Source: Apoda limacodes (taxonomy: Eukaryota; Arthropoda; Insecta; Lepidoptera; Limacodidae). Taken from it: DNA of 64,000 nt. Numbering within the stretch: the stretch's first letter is position 1; each line of letters begins with the position of its first letter. This document shows, piece by piece, positions 1 through 10,194 of this stretch. The translations under genes and the position numbers were made by a program. The DNA lies in the NCBI GenBank assembly GCA_946406115.1, contig OX291546.1, positions 10,037,019 to 10,101,018 of the forward strand. The letters run 5' to 3'. The notes beneath the pieces are model-generated. The model was not told the origin of the DNA and made no database searches. It saw only the letters and a program-made list of their open reading frames with translations.

Positions 1-572
1 GGACAAAGCATTTTATATGTCTATAAGATAGATAGAAAAAGAAAACTGTAAGTATTATTGTACACAAAAAATCAAACACCTAAAAAACGCATAACCTCTT
101 TGAGCTTAGAAACGCCTTAAATGAGGTACTAATATAGTACGGTGACATTCAAGACATTCCAATTTTAAACAGTTTTGAAGTTGTTTATGTTTTTAAGTGA
201 GTTCCACCTTTTTTTAATAAAATCGAATTGAGTTTTCAAACATGTGTCAAAATAAAATGTAATTTAAATCAAAAGAGCTAAGGAGTATTGATGTCAACTT
301 TGAAACAAATAACCGCTAAATAACTTTCTACGCCTTTTTAACCCCGCTAGGGGATGAATTTCAATAAAATACGAAACACGTCTTCCATCAATTCTGTTAA
401 AAAAGGTTTATGCAAAATTTGAAGTTTTTTGAGTTAAATCTTTTAAGCATTTGAGTTAAATCTTGGTTCATACAATCGAGCAGTCGCGGACCACAATACA
501 GCCGTTATTGATGTTATACGTTCGTTAACGTTAATGAAGGTTATAAACGAAACAGTATATTTAGAGGGTCGT
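1..572. other. AT-rich sequence without a gene
   Basis: No protein resemblance was seen. Around 335-400 there is a decayed piece of an interspersed repeat (CCCGCTAGGGGATGAATTT style) whose better copy lies near 21670-21850. The small reverse-strand open frame at 443-685 overlaps the start of the next repeat and is not believed. Confidence 0.5.
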
Positions 573-1040
573 TTGATATTTTTTAGGGTTCCGTACCTCA
601 AAAGGATAAAAGAACCCTTAAAGGATGGCTTTGTTGTCCGTCTGTCTGCCTGTTTGTCTAACAAGACCCTTTTTCTCAGGGACACGTGAAGATATCATGT
701 TGAAATATAATGAAATACTAAGGTTTACGGTCCCTTGAAGCTGTAAAAATATCAAACTTCTAAGTCAACGCAATAAAAAAATACCACTGAAATAAAGGCA
801 TTTTCGTCGCATACTTCGGCATTTACAAATTAATCAAAACCTATAGGATGCCCGTTGTCCTAGAATCATAAAATTTGGCAAGTAGCAAGATGTTACATCA
901 CAAATATAGGAAAATATCCAAAAACTGATTATAAACCTGTGAAACTTGATCTCATGATGTAAGAACTATCTACATATAATAAGTTCGTACGGAACTCTCG
1001 GTGTGCGAGCCAGACTCGCACTTGGTCGGTTTTTTTCTAT
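573..1040 (+). repeat. Modular interspersed repeat, type B, nearly full length
   Basis: The copy opens with TTTTTTAGGGTTCCGTACC followed by the GTCCGTCTGTCTGCC tract and closes with GTACGGAACTCTCGG, a GTGCGAGCCAGACTCGCAC hairpin and TTGGTCGGTTTTTTT. The opening and closing GGTTCCGTAC/GTACGGAAC blocks are inverted copies of each other. A second copy of the same interior lies at 27085-27590 and a short reversed one at 41313-41462. The interior differs from the type A copies (1981-2426), while the ends are nearly the same. No coding capacity. It is probably a non-autonomous transposable element; its superfamily is unresolved. Confidence 0.75.
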
Positions 1041-1892
1041 CAAGACAAATTATAGCTACCAAGTTTTTGGTAGGATGTAGGATTAAATTTTCAATATAAA
1101 ATGTTGACTACAAGTATTGATTTTCTCTATTAGAGAGGACAGACGGACAGACAGGGACACAAGTTATCCTTGTTTATTCGGACACACGGAACCCTAGAAA
1201 TACAGAATTCAGAGAAGTATTTTGTGAAAATCGTAAAATCGAGGTTGGAAGTTTATAGAAAACCGAGCCTAAAACTAAATGCAAGAATTGGCCATTTGGA
1301 ATGTATTTGGGCTTTAAGTTAAAAATTAAGATTCATGTGTTTCATCGTTTTTCCCATCAAATTATCTCGATATTGGTATTCGGGTATTAGATATTGGATA
1401 CTTTTCGATGACCGTTGATCTAGAGTTATAGAGTTTTGTTTTTATATTATTGTTTAAGTTCCTTTGTTCTTCAAAAAGTTTTGACACAAAAAAGATCGTG
1501 TTCAAAAGTACAAATTTTAATGTACCTATTTTTTGCTCATTTCATACAACTTCGTATTTAAAAAGATAATTTCAACTTCTCCGTGTTTAATAAATAAAAC
1601 TTTTACTCAAATATAACTTTTATTTTCTCTGTAACAAAGAAAACTTTAAAATCTCCATTTTGCGCGTGGCTTAAACGCTATCCACGAAAATCCAAAATAA
1701 AGAAACCTCATTCTTTAGTCTATGGCCGATCGCCATGCGCGCGCATAGAAAAACTGATTTATTTTTCCCGCCAAAGCGAAAAATTTTTCACAACTCTAAC
1801 TATTTATTAATTAAGTACTAGTTAAGTATAAATCCAAAGCAAATGATTAATGTTGTACACCGCTAGATATAAGATGAGAAGCCCTTAACGTT
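1041..1892. other. Gene-free stretch with a GC-richer patch
   Basis: Positions 1120-1200 hold further remains of the modular repeats (GGACAGACGGACAGACAGGGACAC). Positions 1650-1790 stand out from the AT-rich surroundings: a perfect palindrome ATGCGCGCGCAT at 1735-1746 and a TTTCCCGCC word near 1764-1772 that fits an E2F site, followed by AAAGCGAAAA. This could be a promoter-like patch, but no gene follows except the broken recombinase at 1893. Confidence 0.35.
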
Positions 1893-1980
1893 ATGGAAAG
1901 TTTACTACCAAACAACTCCAAGGAAAAATAAGTATTAGCGTACCAAAATTTCATACAATGGCAAAACATCAAGAATAGTC

Positions 1981-2426
1981 TTTTTTAGGGTTCTGTACCC
2001 AAAGGGTAATTAGCGAAACCCTATTACTAAGAATCCGTTGTCCGTCCGTCCGTCCGTCTGCCACCAGGCTGTATCTCATGAACCGTTATAGTCAGACAGT
2101 TGAAATTTTCACAGACGATGTTTTTCTGTTGCCGCTATATCATCAAATACTAAAAAACAGAATAAAATAAATATTTCCCCCTGGCTGGCTACCATACAAC
2201 AAATGTGACTTTTTTGCTCGTTTTTGCTCGATATTGGTAACGGCATCAGGTAGACGCTTAAAATATTCACAGAATATAAGTCACTTTAAAAATAAATAAT
2301 TAAATTAAAATAAAACAAGTATTTAAGAGGGGCTCCCATACAAAAAACGTGATTTTTTTGCCGTTTATAATAGATTATGGTACGGAACCCTTCGTGCGCG
2401 AGTCCAACTCGCACTTGGCCGATTTT
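1981..2426 (+). repeat. Modular interspersed repeat, type A, inserted in the recombinase pseudogene
   Basis: Opens TTTTTTAGGGTTCTGTACCC, then an AAAGGGTAA block and (GTCC)n tract, CACCAGGCTGTATCTCATG, TGTTGCCGCTATA, GGGGCTCCCATACA, and closes GGTACGGAACCCTTCG, a GCGCGAGTCCAACTCGC hairpin and ACTTGGCCGATTTTTT. The flanks belong to one recombinase reading frame (…WQNIKNS before, LENMFMAYF after), so the repeat arrived after the recombinase. TTTTTTAG occurs at both junctions and might be a target duplication, but other copies also carry T-runs at both ends. Other type A copies: 7614-7852, 29975-30321, 41463-41752 and 42116-42318. Confidence 0.85.
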
Positions 2427-2699
2427 TTAGAAAATATGTTCATGGCGTACTTTGTAGAATTATATTCTAATAATTATCTTCTAAGTACAAACCTAGCTCT
2501 TTGTGGTGTATGAATACTTAATGTTAAAAAGTACAGTCCGAACAAAGAATGGAGTGGGCTTAAAACCATACTTTAATTTGTCAGCTTATCTAAAGAGACT
2601 ATCTGATGGATTTAGAAGCAAGAAATCAAAGGTTTTATAGTCTGACGATATTGAAAAATTATAAAAGATGCTCCATATAACCAATATCTGACTACTAAG

Positions 2700-2736
2700 T
2701 TGTGTGTTGGACTTAATTATTATTTCTTTTTTTCAG
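2700..2736 (+). other. 37-base intron-like remnant inside the recombinase pseudogene
   Basis: The recombinase reading (…NQYLTTK then VALIFGVTGA) is split by 37 bases that end in a pyrimidine tract and CAG, like a 3' splice site. The left edge has no clear GT donor in the right phase and the length is below usual insect introns, so it may be a partly deleted intron rather than a working one. Confidence 0.45.
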
Positions 2737-3489
2737 GTTGCTTTAATATTTGGTGTAACTGGTGCACACAGGATATATGAATTAACAAATATAACCGTTG
2801 AAGATGTAGAGAAACATGGCCAGATGCTTTTACTTAAAATACCTATCACAAAAAATAAAGTACCGGGGTCATTCACCATACACGGTCCATTTTATGAAAT
2901 TGTTAAGAAGTATGAAAGTTTGCATTCACCGAAAGCAAAAAATATCCGTTTCTTGTCAGCCAAAGGTATAAATAAAATTTGGTTCTATACCTAAAGAATT
3001 CGCTAAGTTTTTAGGTTTACCAGATGCTGAGAGATAAACTGGACATAGTTTCAGAAGAACTTCAGCTACATTGCTGGCTAATTCAGAAGCTGATTTAATG
3101 ACTTTGAAGCGTCATTGTGCGTGGCGATCTAGCAATTTAGCAGAATCATTTGTAGAAGATTCCATACAAAACAAGAGGGAAATTTGTGCAAAAATCACAA
3201 AAAGAATTAGACTTGATTCTGAAGCGCGTCCTAGTGGCGAAACACCAAGTAAATCCAATAATTGGATTTTACCTACCTAGACGAATAATGAACCATCTCA
3301 AATACCAATAGAACATGAAAGTATTTCAGTAAATAATCAATCTGATGAGACCGCTACGCCATCAAAAATAGTTCATTATAATTTAACTAACTGCACATTT
3401 TCAAATCGTTTCTCTAAATAAACTTTTTATCTACTATATAAAATGATTTTTTAGTATTATTTTCTTCACAAGTGTGGTGAAAATCGTCG

Positions 3490-3576
3490 TATGATACATG
3501 TGTGTATTGATAATTACCGGCTCAGGTCTCAATGGCACCTCAGCGGTAATCACCAACATTACACACTTGTATCATA
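3490..3576. repeat. 87-base imperfect inverted repeat (hairpin)
   Basis: The left arm from TATGATACATGTGTGTA runs through ATTACCGGCTCAGGT; the right arm is ACCTCAGCGGTAAT through TACACACTTGTATCATA. The arms pair over most of about 38 bases with a 9-base loop, two mismatches in the outer stem and a small bulge. It lies 68 bases after the recombinase stop. It could be an element-end structure, a small MITE, or a hairpin RNA source. Confidence 0.7.
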
Positions 3577-4136
3577 ATGTATTATAACACATCTTTTATT
3601 CTTCGTATACAATTTTTTGGAAAAAAAAGCTTTGGTTTCAAGCATCTGAAGCATCTCAAAACTAAAATTCATAAATCGAGTTTTAGATTTAAATAGCATT
3701 TTAAAATGGCAACCTTAAAATTTTTACCTATACAATTTTCTGTTATAGTTTACGCCCTGCGTGGTTGGTTGTCTTTGTTCTTACTTAACTTTGAATGCGT
3801 GCAAATTTTTTTCTGCTCCTTTACACTCCTGAAAGACATTGTAAAATAAGCTTTATTGAAATTGTTTAATGGCTATTTTTGCTGGTGCGGGGTTGCGGTT
3901 TCTTCACACTTTTTTATCTGTATAGGCCCTTAATAGCTGATGGAACACGACCACGACACCTGTCGTTCTTTTTTTTTTTTATTTTCAACTTTTCTTTTTG
4001 GAATAAATGCATTTTGTACGCAAGTGTTGTAGGTTATCGGAAGTGAGTAGTGACGTGTAATTTGGGTTATTACTGCCAGTTATTCCCGTGCTGTCGCTCA
4101 GGGCCTATTAGTACCGAGGTCAATACAATGATGTGA
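3577..4136. other. Gene-free stretch
   Basis: AT-rich with homopolymer runs (T10 near 3970). No motif or protein resemblance recognised. Confidence 0.4.
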
Positions 4137-4565
4137 ATCCATACTAAAATTATAAATGCGAAAGTAACTCTATCTAACTGTTACCTCTTCACGCTTAAAC
4201 CGCTGAACCGATGAAGATGAAATTTTGGCTGACTTTGAGTCTCAGAAAGGACATAGGCTACTTTAAAGCGTCAAGTGTGAGTCGGTTTTTTTGAAGTGAA
4301 AACTTCTTTCGCGGCGTTGTGCAGTTTTTTTGTGATGGGTAAAAATGTTAAACTCTATAGGACGAATAAAAAGTAAAAAGAAATTGGGTTGATGAAAAGA
4401 TGAAAGTGCGGATTACACATGTTAAAATGTTATATCCAGGTTGTATTCACTTCACCGGCACTCCCGGAGTGCAACCCGTTTTTTTTCTATAATTGAGGAA
4501 TTGCCGTTGAAATTCTACAACAAAAACCGAATTTAGGGCGAGTGGAACCGCAGGCAAAAGCTAGT
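4137..4565 (+). mobile_element. CTAGT-ending (Helitron-like) repeat with an inner inserted block
   Basis: Begins ATCCATACTAAAATTATAAATG, continues through ACCTCTTCACGCTTAAACCG and AACCGATGAAGATGAAATTTT, and ends GAACCGCAGGCAAAAGCTAGTT. The order of blocks matches the copies at 34645-34955 and 40695-40881 and, reversed, 28636-28850. Positions about 4286-4478 (TGAAGTGAAAACTTCTTT to CACTCCCGGAG) are absent from those copies but recur at 60615-60970, so that block is a separate repeat nested here. A CTAGT end and an A|T insertion site suit Helitron-like elements; no Rep/helicase is present. Confidence 0.55.
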
Positions 4566-4614
4566 TAAAAGTAAAGTAAATATTAAAATATTAAGTACAT
4601 ATAAAATACATTAA

Positions 4615-4680
4615 ACAACATGATAATATTGATATATTTATTAATATTGATATATAATATTAATATTGATATATACATGA
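4615..4680. repeat. AT minisatellite (ATTAATATTGATATATA-type)
   Basis: About three imperfect tandem copies of an AATATTGATATAT unit. Confidence 0.6.
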
Positions 4681-4689
4681 TAATATATA

Positions 4690-6858
4690 TTTCATTCTTT
4701 AATTTTTTTTCACACCTACTTGAAAAAGAAACGCTACCTGATATAAAATCACTTACTTGTCTGTTTGTGTATCACAGCCGTTAATTTCAAAAACCATTTG
4801 ACGTATAGTTTAAAATTTGGCATAGTTACCACAATGTATATGTATAATACATTATGTTTACCTCCATATTCGTTTCTGAATTATAAAATAGAACAAAAGT
4901 TTTAGGGACCTAAATGTAAAATTGAAATATGTACTTAATTAAGATTAATGCAGGCAAAGGTTGCTGCTTAGAGCCCTAGTACCAATAAGGGCTCTAAAAC
5001 ACAGAAACAACAAAAAGTGACTGAGCGAGTTTAATTGGTTGCTTTTCTTAAAACTGCAGCGAAAAGGAAAACTAAGAAAGTGAGTGAAAATAACAAGAAA
5101 AGTCTTTTATGTTGCAGTAATTCTTTCCCTATGTAGGTACATTTTAAGTACTAAAAGTGTGTTCTCCTTAAACTTTTGAAACGCGTTATCTCTACAAAAA
5201 TGTTTTAAACAATTTCGGTTCTTAATTTTATCACATATACTGACGAACAAAAATAACTAGTCACTTTCATAGACGACAATATTTCCTAAACAACTCATTA
5301 TAGCTCTATGAAGTCAAAGGAACATTAAGCGTATTTTATTATTTATTTTTAAAATAAAACTCTTTTTAATATACTTTTTGTTTCATGAATCTGTCTTTAC
5401 TAGTTTATGAAATATCGTTGTTTATAGTGCATACAGTGCATGACCAGTTGGCCAGTTGTTTGTATATGAAAATACTCAAAGATCGGAAATGGACACATTT
5501 TAGTGACTAAAATGTAGTCCGTATCATTAGCATAATTTTCAAGCTAATCAGACTAATTCACGCGTTACGCGTGTTTTTCCGAGAATCACATGTTTGTGAC
5601 TTGCTGTTTATGTGTCAATCAATATTTAGTGTGTAAGGCCATATGTATATGTATTCTTTTTAATTTTCAACTAGTAGGTTTATTTTATAAATACGTTGCC
5701 ACGCCAAAGTAATCAAAATTCTCAACTTTTTTGTTTTAATTTCTTTTCAATGATTTTTTTTTTAATTTTCTCCTAATATATCACGCAGAATTTTTATATT
5801 AATTTACTTAATTAACGTTACTATATTGAGATAAAAAAAATGGCTGCGCTTGGTTGCGACTTTAATTGTTGGTACTGAAGGTCTACGCCGTACGTCCCTC
5901 CGCGTAGAACTTGCTACGAGATTTCTATTATTCTTCAGTTAACTGACTATTTTTTTAGGTACTACTTTTAAGTGTTATTTTAGTAGAAGGCTAATGGGTA
6001 GTAGTAATATTGGTAGTACTTGGGTATCTATACAATAAATTAAATCGTATGCTGACAGATGTCGTCAGAGTTCTTCAAACTGTGACCAAGTTCTGCTAGA
6101 TGCTAAACGTGAATACTGACGACTTGCGATATAGGATTTGCAATCTTGATTTCGTAATATTGGTGTCGTAAATAAGTTACTAGCTGAACAGAAGTGATGT
6201 TTGTAATCTGTCAACCGCTTGTTACAACGCCTATTTTTTAGGCGTAGTTTCTCCGGATCCGCTGAGGGGATCTGACTAAAATTTAATAACTTTGTACTTT
6301 GGGATATGGTTCAAGTTCAAACCCTGAAAAACAGGAATAATGGAATTATGTTTGTTAAAAAAAATTCTGAACTAATCCCTTTTCACTGTTTATTTTGTTA
6401 AGTTTTGGCACAGCAATCTTCAAAATTAGTACTTTAAACCCTGAGAAAAAGCATTTTTTGATAACAATGATGTATCATAAACTATTAATTAATGTGCATG
6501 TATTTTAATGAAAATCACAGTGAATTGAGATGTAGCTTCACTACTCACACACGCTTAGTTACATATCACGTCATCCTTGTTTTACTCGAGTTTTCTGTCA
6601 AGTAGTACTGCCTCTTAAGGTGTTTAATTTAATACCAATTATTGAGAAAAAAAAATTTTACACATTAACAGCAGCATACAGCTGCCATTTTCTTATGTAT
6701 TTTTTTAAAAATACTATAGGTAACCAGTGTCACGGAATGATGTAAGGAATCTAAAGATACCCTATACATACAAATCTGTTCAGGCATTTAGAAGTTATGG
6801 TAAAATAAAGAAACTTGCATACATACATAAATATAGATACATGAAACACGTGTACTTT
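4690..6858. other. Gene-free stretch
   Basis: Mostly AT-rich single-copy-looking sequence. Minor features only: a short palindrome CACGCGTTACGCGTG at 5559-5573, and a G/C-richer patch near 5850-5930. No protein or known repeat was recognised. Confidence 0.4.
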
Positions 6859-6925
6859 TTATGGTTCTGTGGTCAACAAGGAACCATTATAGTTTTGGCG
6901 TGTCCGCCTGTCAAAAAAAAAATCA
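6859..6925 (+). repeat. Fragment of modular repeat, type C
   Basis: TTATGGTTCTGTGGTCAACAAG, then AACCATTATAGTTTTGGCGTG and a TGTCCGCCTGTC tract. This is the opening of the repeat seen more fully at 30322-30584. Confidence 0.6.
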
Positions 6926-7363
6926 TGGAAATAGAATATATAACGAAATTAAAAGGAAAACTGTCATAGCAAAATAGGCTTTACAACCTAATTAGTTATA
7001 GTCGACCAACTTAAAAGTGAAGTCAGATAAGTAAAAATTTCGCACAAATTCCATCAAAGGATACTTAGATAAAGTTGTTGCGTAAAACAGATATTAAATC
7101 AGTTTATGAACCATGCAACATTGCAGAAAAATTAAATTACAACATTATGAATACTAACACTAACTCACTAACTAACACTAACAATATTTACCTACGTTCA
7201 AATTCAGGTGCGGCGCTTGGCGGTACGGTACAAATCTACTTATCTTGTGCTCTATCGTAAAAACCACAGACCTAGGATTTTTACGCTGTAAAAACAGTCA
7301 CACATATAATCTTGCAGTGATCATAGTGTGTATAAGCTCTAAAGTATAACAACAACTAATAAA
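6926..7363. other. Gene-free stretch with a short ACTAAC repeat
   Basis: At 7147-7190 the hexamer-like word ACTAAC/ACTCACTAACTAAC recurs about five times. The rest holds nothing recognisable; the 61-codon open frame crossing it reads through this simple repeat. Confidence 0.4.
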
Positions 7364-7613
7364 AACCGGCCAAGTGTGAGACGTGCCCGAGCCATTTACC
7401 ATTTTAAATCACCGTTACAGCGCCATCTAGTTATTATTAAGCGAAACAGTAACATATTTGTTTGTTGAAAGATATTCAAAGTTAAGCTACGTCGAGCTTG
7501 GTCAGTAATTGGGTGACCGCTTAGCGGTGGTTTTTGTTTGTGGTTGTAAATTACGTTTAAAGAAGTAGGTTCGGAACCCTGTAGGTGCGCGAGTCCGACT
7601 CGCACTTGGCAGC
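7364..7613. repeat. Modular interspersed repeat with inverted ends, type D
   Basis: The left end CCGGCCAAGTGTGAGACGTG is an inverted, imperfect copy of the right end GTCCGACTCGCACTTGGCAG. The interior (CACCGTTACAGCGCCATCTAG, AATTGGGTGACCGCTTAG) differs from types A-C, but the closing TTCGGAACCCTGTAGGTGCGCGAG matches their common end. The reverse open frame 7396-7605 reads through it and is not a gene. Confidence 0.6.
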
Positions 7614-7852
7614 TTCTTTTTCTAAGGCTTCGCTGTCCGTCCGTCCGTCTGTCACCAGGCTGTATCTCATGAACCGTTATAGTTAGACAGAAGATGTATT
7701 TCTGTTGCCGCTATAACAACAAATACTAAAAAACAGAAAAAAAAAAATTTAAGGGGGCTCCCATACAACATACGTGATTTTTTTGCTCGTTTTTGTAGAT
7801 AATGGTACGGAACCCTTCGTGCGCGAGTCCGACTCGCACTTGGCCGATTTTT
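7614..7852 (+). repeat. Modular interspersed repeat, type A, missing its opening
   Basis: Starts at TTCGCTGTCCGTCCGTCCG directly after the type D copy and runs to ACTTGGCCGATTTTT. The GGTTCCGTACC opening is missing, either lost on truncation or displaced when the neighbour formed. Confidence 0.75.
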
Positions 7853-8090
7853 AATAAAATAATTATTTTTGTTACAAAAGCCTTAAACATTAAAGGCGAA
7901 TCCTTAACTACGATACCAAACATACAGGTGTACAATCTGCGAAACCCCGTAAATTACTGTTCCAAAATAAAAGCTAAAAACCACTTTTATCTCAAAAACT
8001 GTTATTAATGATTTTAACTTAATTTCCTGATCATTGCTCGATATGATCACACCTGCTAATAGGAATTAGCAAGACCATAACTTAAGTCCG
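7853..8090. other. AT-rich spacer
   Basis: No feature recognised. Confidence 0.3.
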
Positions 8091-8470
8091 TCATTAGTAA
8101 AGCTCGCCTAACGCTGCAGGAGCGCTGGGCTTTGTTCTCGCGGCGCCTTAGACTTCCCGGCGTGGTTTTAATTACCAGCGGCCGAATGCGTTAATGTAAT
8201 CAAAGCACTATACATCATACTCGCGCTATCGCCCCGCCTCGCTTTGATTAATATTTCTAATGAGTGGCGGTGCCTAAACGAGTTAATAAAGCATTCGTTT
8301 TTACCGGTGCCACTGCCGAATGGTAAACGGGTGCATCAATCATTGCTTTGAGCGCGCCGCCGAATGCTTAATGACTGAGATGACGGACGGACCGATGCGC
8401 ATCTCTTACCGGCGCCTTGGTTAGATTGGTGACCGCTTCAACCCTTCTTCCTTTGGGCTTTGTCTTTGTA
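8091..8470. other. GC-rich, non-repeat block, possible regulatory element
   Basis: This block breaks from the AT-rich background and shows no repeat resemblance. AATCAAAGC at 8198-8206 and GCTTTGATT at 8241-8249 face each other and fit TCF/Pangolin-type sites. The word GCCGAATG occurs at 8181, about 8314 and 8359, with an inverted GCATTCG at 8291, two of them followed by a TTAATG word. Clustered motifs suggest an enhancer or conserved non-coding element. This is inference; there is no reporter or alignment evidence. Confidence 0.35.
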
Positions 8471-9194
8471 GGTCCTGAAACCTGTTAAAGCCTTGATTTC
8501 TCCTTCTTTTAGAACTAGATAGAGGAAAATATAAACTTTATATACCTAACAAATATGTGTTGTTTACTGACAAAATTCTTGAAATCCCGCACTTTTTGAA
8601 ACATGTCATGGCAAGGCTAGTAAACGTATCCGACTTAATTCTACCTTGGACAGACAATCCAGCTTGATGGGAACAATTTTGAAAAGGAAGCTGATGGGTA
8701 GGAGGATCCAGCTAAGGTGTGCACCATTTTAGAAGCTTTGTAATGTCTCCTTGCCGCAGAATCTAAAGCTTTTTACTAATTTTCTTGGATTTATTTATAA
8801 AAAAACAAATAATCTGATTCTCATGGGTGCAAAGTTTAAATCTACAAAATTAGTAACTCTTTTATAGAACAATGTAAACACTTTTACAACAAAGTGTCTA
8901 ATAATATTCAGAAGCTATCAATAAGTAAATTTTAAACAACTACTTTGTAAAAAAGCATATACATACTTCAATATTTCAGATAATATAATTAGATATATAG
9001 ATTTCCGATATATAGATTATATAAATGATAAAAATTCATGGGACTGAAGATGCTCAATTACAGGATGCAAAGGTTAACCAAATTAAAATGAAAAAAAATA
9101 TAAAATTGTACGGCTTAAATTTTTTATTTAAAATTGATTGTATTTGTAGTTTTTATGATTTTTTTAAAAGAGTAACTATCGAGATTTTTGCCTG
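8471..9194. other. Gene-free stretch
   Basis: AT-rich; a short ATATAGAT duplication near 8994-9018. Nothing else recognised. Confidence 0.4.
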
Positions 9195-9345
9195 ATTTTT
9201 CTCGGTAGAAATCAACAACATTGTGAACCGGAGGGAGGGTGAGAGGTTTCAAAAAATATTATTTCATAACTTTGACGATTCAAAGTGTTTGTAAAATTTT
9301 AATGTGAATAAAAAAAAAATGACTTTGATTTTGAAAACCACTATT
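9195..9345 (+). mobile_element. LINE 3' tail remnant (TTCTCGGTAGAA family)
   Basis: TTTTTCTCGGTAGAAATC, GTGAACCGGAGGGAGGGTG, TTTGACGATTCAAAGTGTTTG and a GTGAATAAAAAAAAAATGA tail follow the order of the 3' end of a common lepidopteran LINE. Other pieces of the same tail are at 29139, 29717 and 55717. Confidence 0.5.
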
Positions 9346-9419
9346 TTACTCTCCTAAGCAATGATATTCTAAAAACACTGAACAATGTTATTCTTCATTT
9401 CTAAACGAAAACTCTAAAT

Positions 9420-9665
9420 ACAGTTCCCATGAACGTCACTTCAAAAACGAATAAATTTTCATACACATTTTGCAACCCCTATTCTACCATCTTAGTGAAC
9501 AAATTTCGAAAAGCTTTCCTTAGTGCATGCCAACACCATAAAAAGAAATCTATATTCAACAATTCAAGTTTCAAACAAACCTAGCTGTGGTTTGGTCTGG
9601 GCGGTGAGTCAGTCTGTTTGTCAGTCAGTCACATGTAATATTTTATGTAGGTTAGGTGAACATGG
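9420..9665 (+). repeat. Interspersed repeat ending in CAGTCAGTCAG tract
   Basis: ACGAATAAATTTTCATACACA, TTTGCAACCCCTATT, GTCTGGGCGGTGAGTCAG and GTCAGTCAGTCAC follow the layout of the longer copy at 20990-21965 (ACGAATTTTCATACAAAC, CCCCGTTTCAACCC, TGGGCTGTGCGTTGAT, AGTTAGTCAG). Confidence 0.5.
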
Positions 9666-10194
9666 GATATACTCGAGGTATTCCAGTTCCGCAGGGCTCA
9701 TAGATCATCTGTATTATGGCTCAAAGACAAATGGCGAGGATTAAACTAAATCAAAACAGTTTATTCTGTAAAACTAGTTGGAACGCAAGTCCATAAAATA
9801 TAATCAATCAGCGGTTCTGCTCGCCGCCGCCGGCATATTGCTTTAATTTGATAAAGCGCAGTTAGCTACCAAAAGAAATCTAATCTGAAGACGCGGCGCG
9901 TTCACCTTTTTTGGCAGCCATGTTTTTTGGGCGCTTCGTATGTTTCACTTTGACGGTTATTATGATGGGTTCTGTACATAATACTTACTTGTCGTTTTAG
10001 ATAATAAGGTAAAATAGTTTTGGTTTTGACTAAAATACAATCAAAATGTTATAGTTAAAACTTACAATTCAAGCTATGCTTAAATGTGTACTATTATAAA
10101 CTAAGCGAGTTGGGAAAGCAGTGGAATTCTTCATAGCTTCATACGAAGTTAAGTGACTAGATTTTTCACGGTTAAACATTTTTTTTTCTGACTG
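9666..10194. other. Gene-free stretch with a GC-rich patch
   Basis: Around 9815-9935 the sequence is GC-rich and not repeat-like. On the reverse strand AAAAAACATGGCTGCCAAAA looks like a start context opening only a 13-codon frame, so it is not called a gene; GCAGCCATGTTTT also fits a YY1/Pho-type word. Confidence 0.3.

Larger units (their letters stand above)
1893..3421 (+). pseudogene. Crypton-type tyrosine recombinase pseudogene
   Basis: Remains of a protein of the insect Crypton-like family, whose intact members cut and rejoin DNA with a tyrosine nucleophile. A start-like ATG lies at 1893. The N-terminal helical part runs through 1893-1980 (ESLLPNNSKEK, YQNFIQWQ), then 2427-2690 (MAYF, MLKSTV, FRSKKSKVL). 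The catalytic part includes the box I arginine in GAHRIYEL (2770-2772), HSFRR (His 3044-3046, Arg 3053-3055) and HCAWRS (Trp 3122-3124); the tail has NLTNCTFSN and stops at 3421. Lesions seen: TAA at 1929, a repeat inserted at 1981-2426, a frame break near 2500, TAG at 2638, a frame break near 2660, a 37-base extra piece at 2700-2736, a one-base frameshift near 2976, TAA at 3035, TAG at 3278. The residue nine after the Trp, where the nucleophilic Tyr should be, is Phe (3149-3151). The family call is from memory of conserved motifs. Confidence 0.8.
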
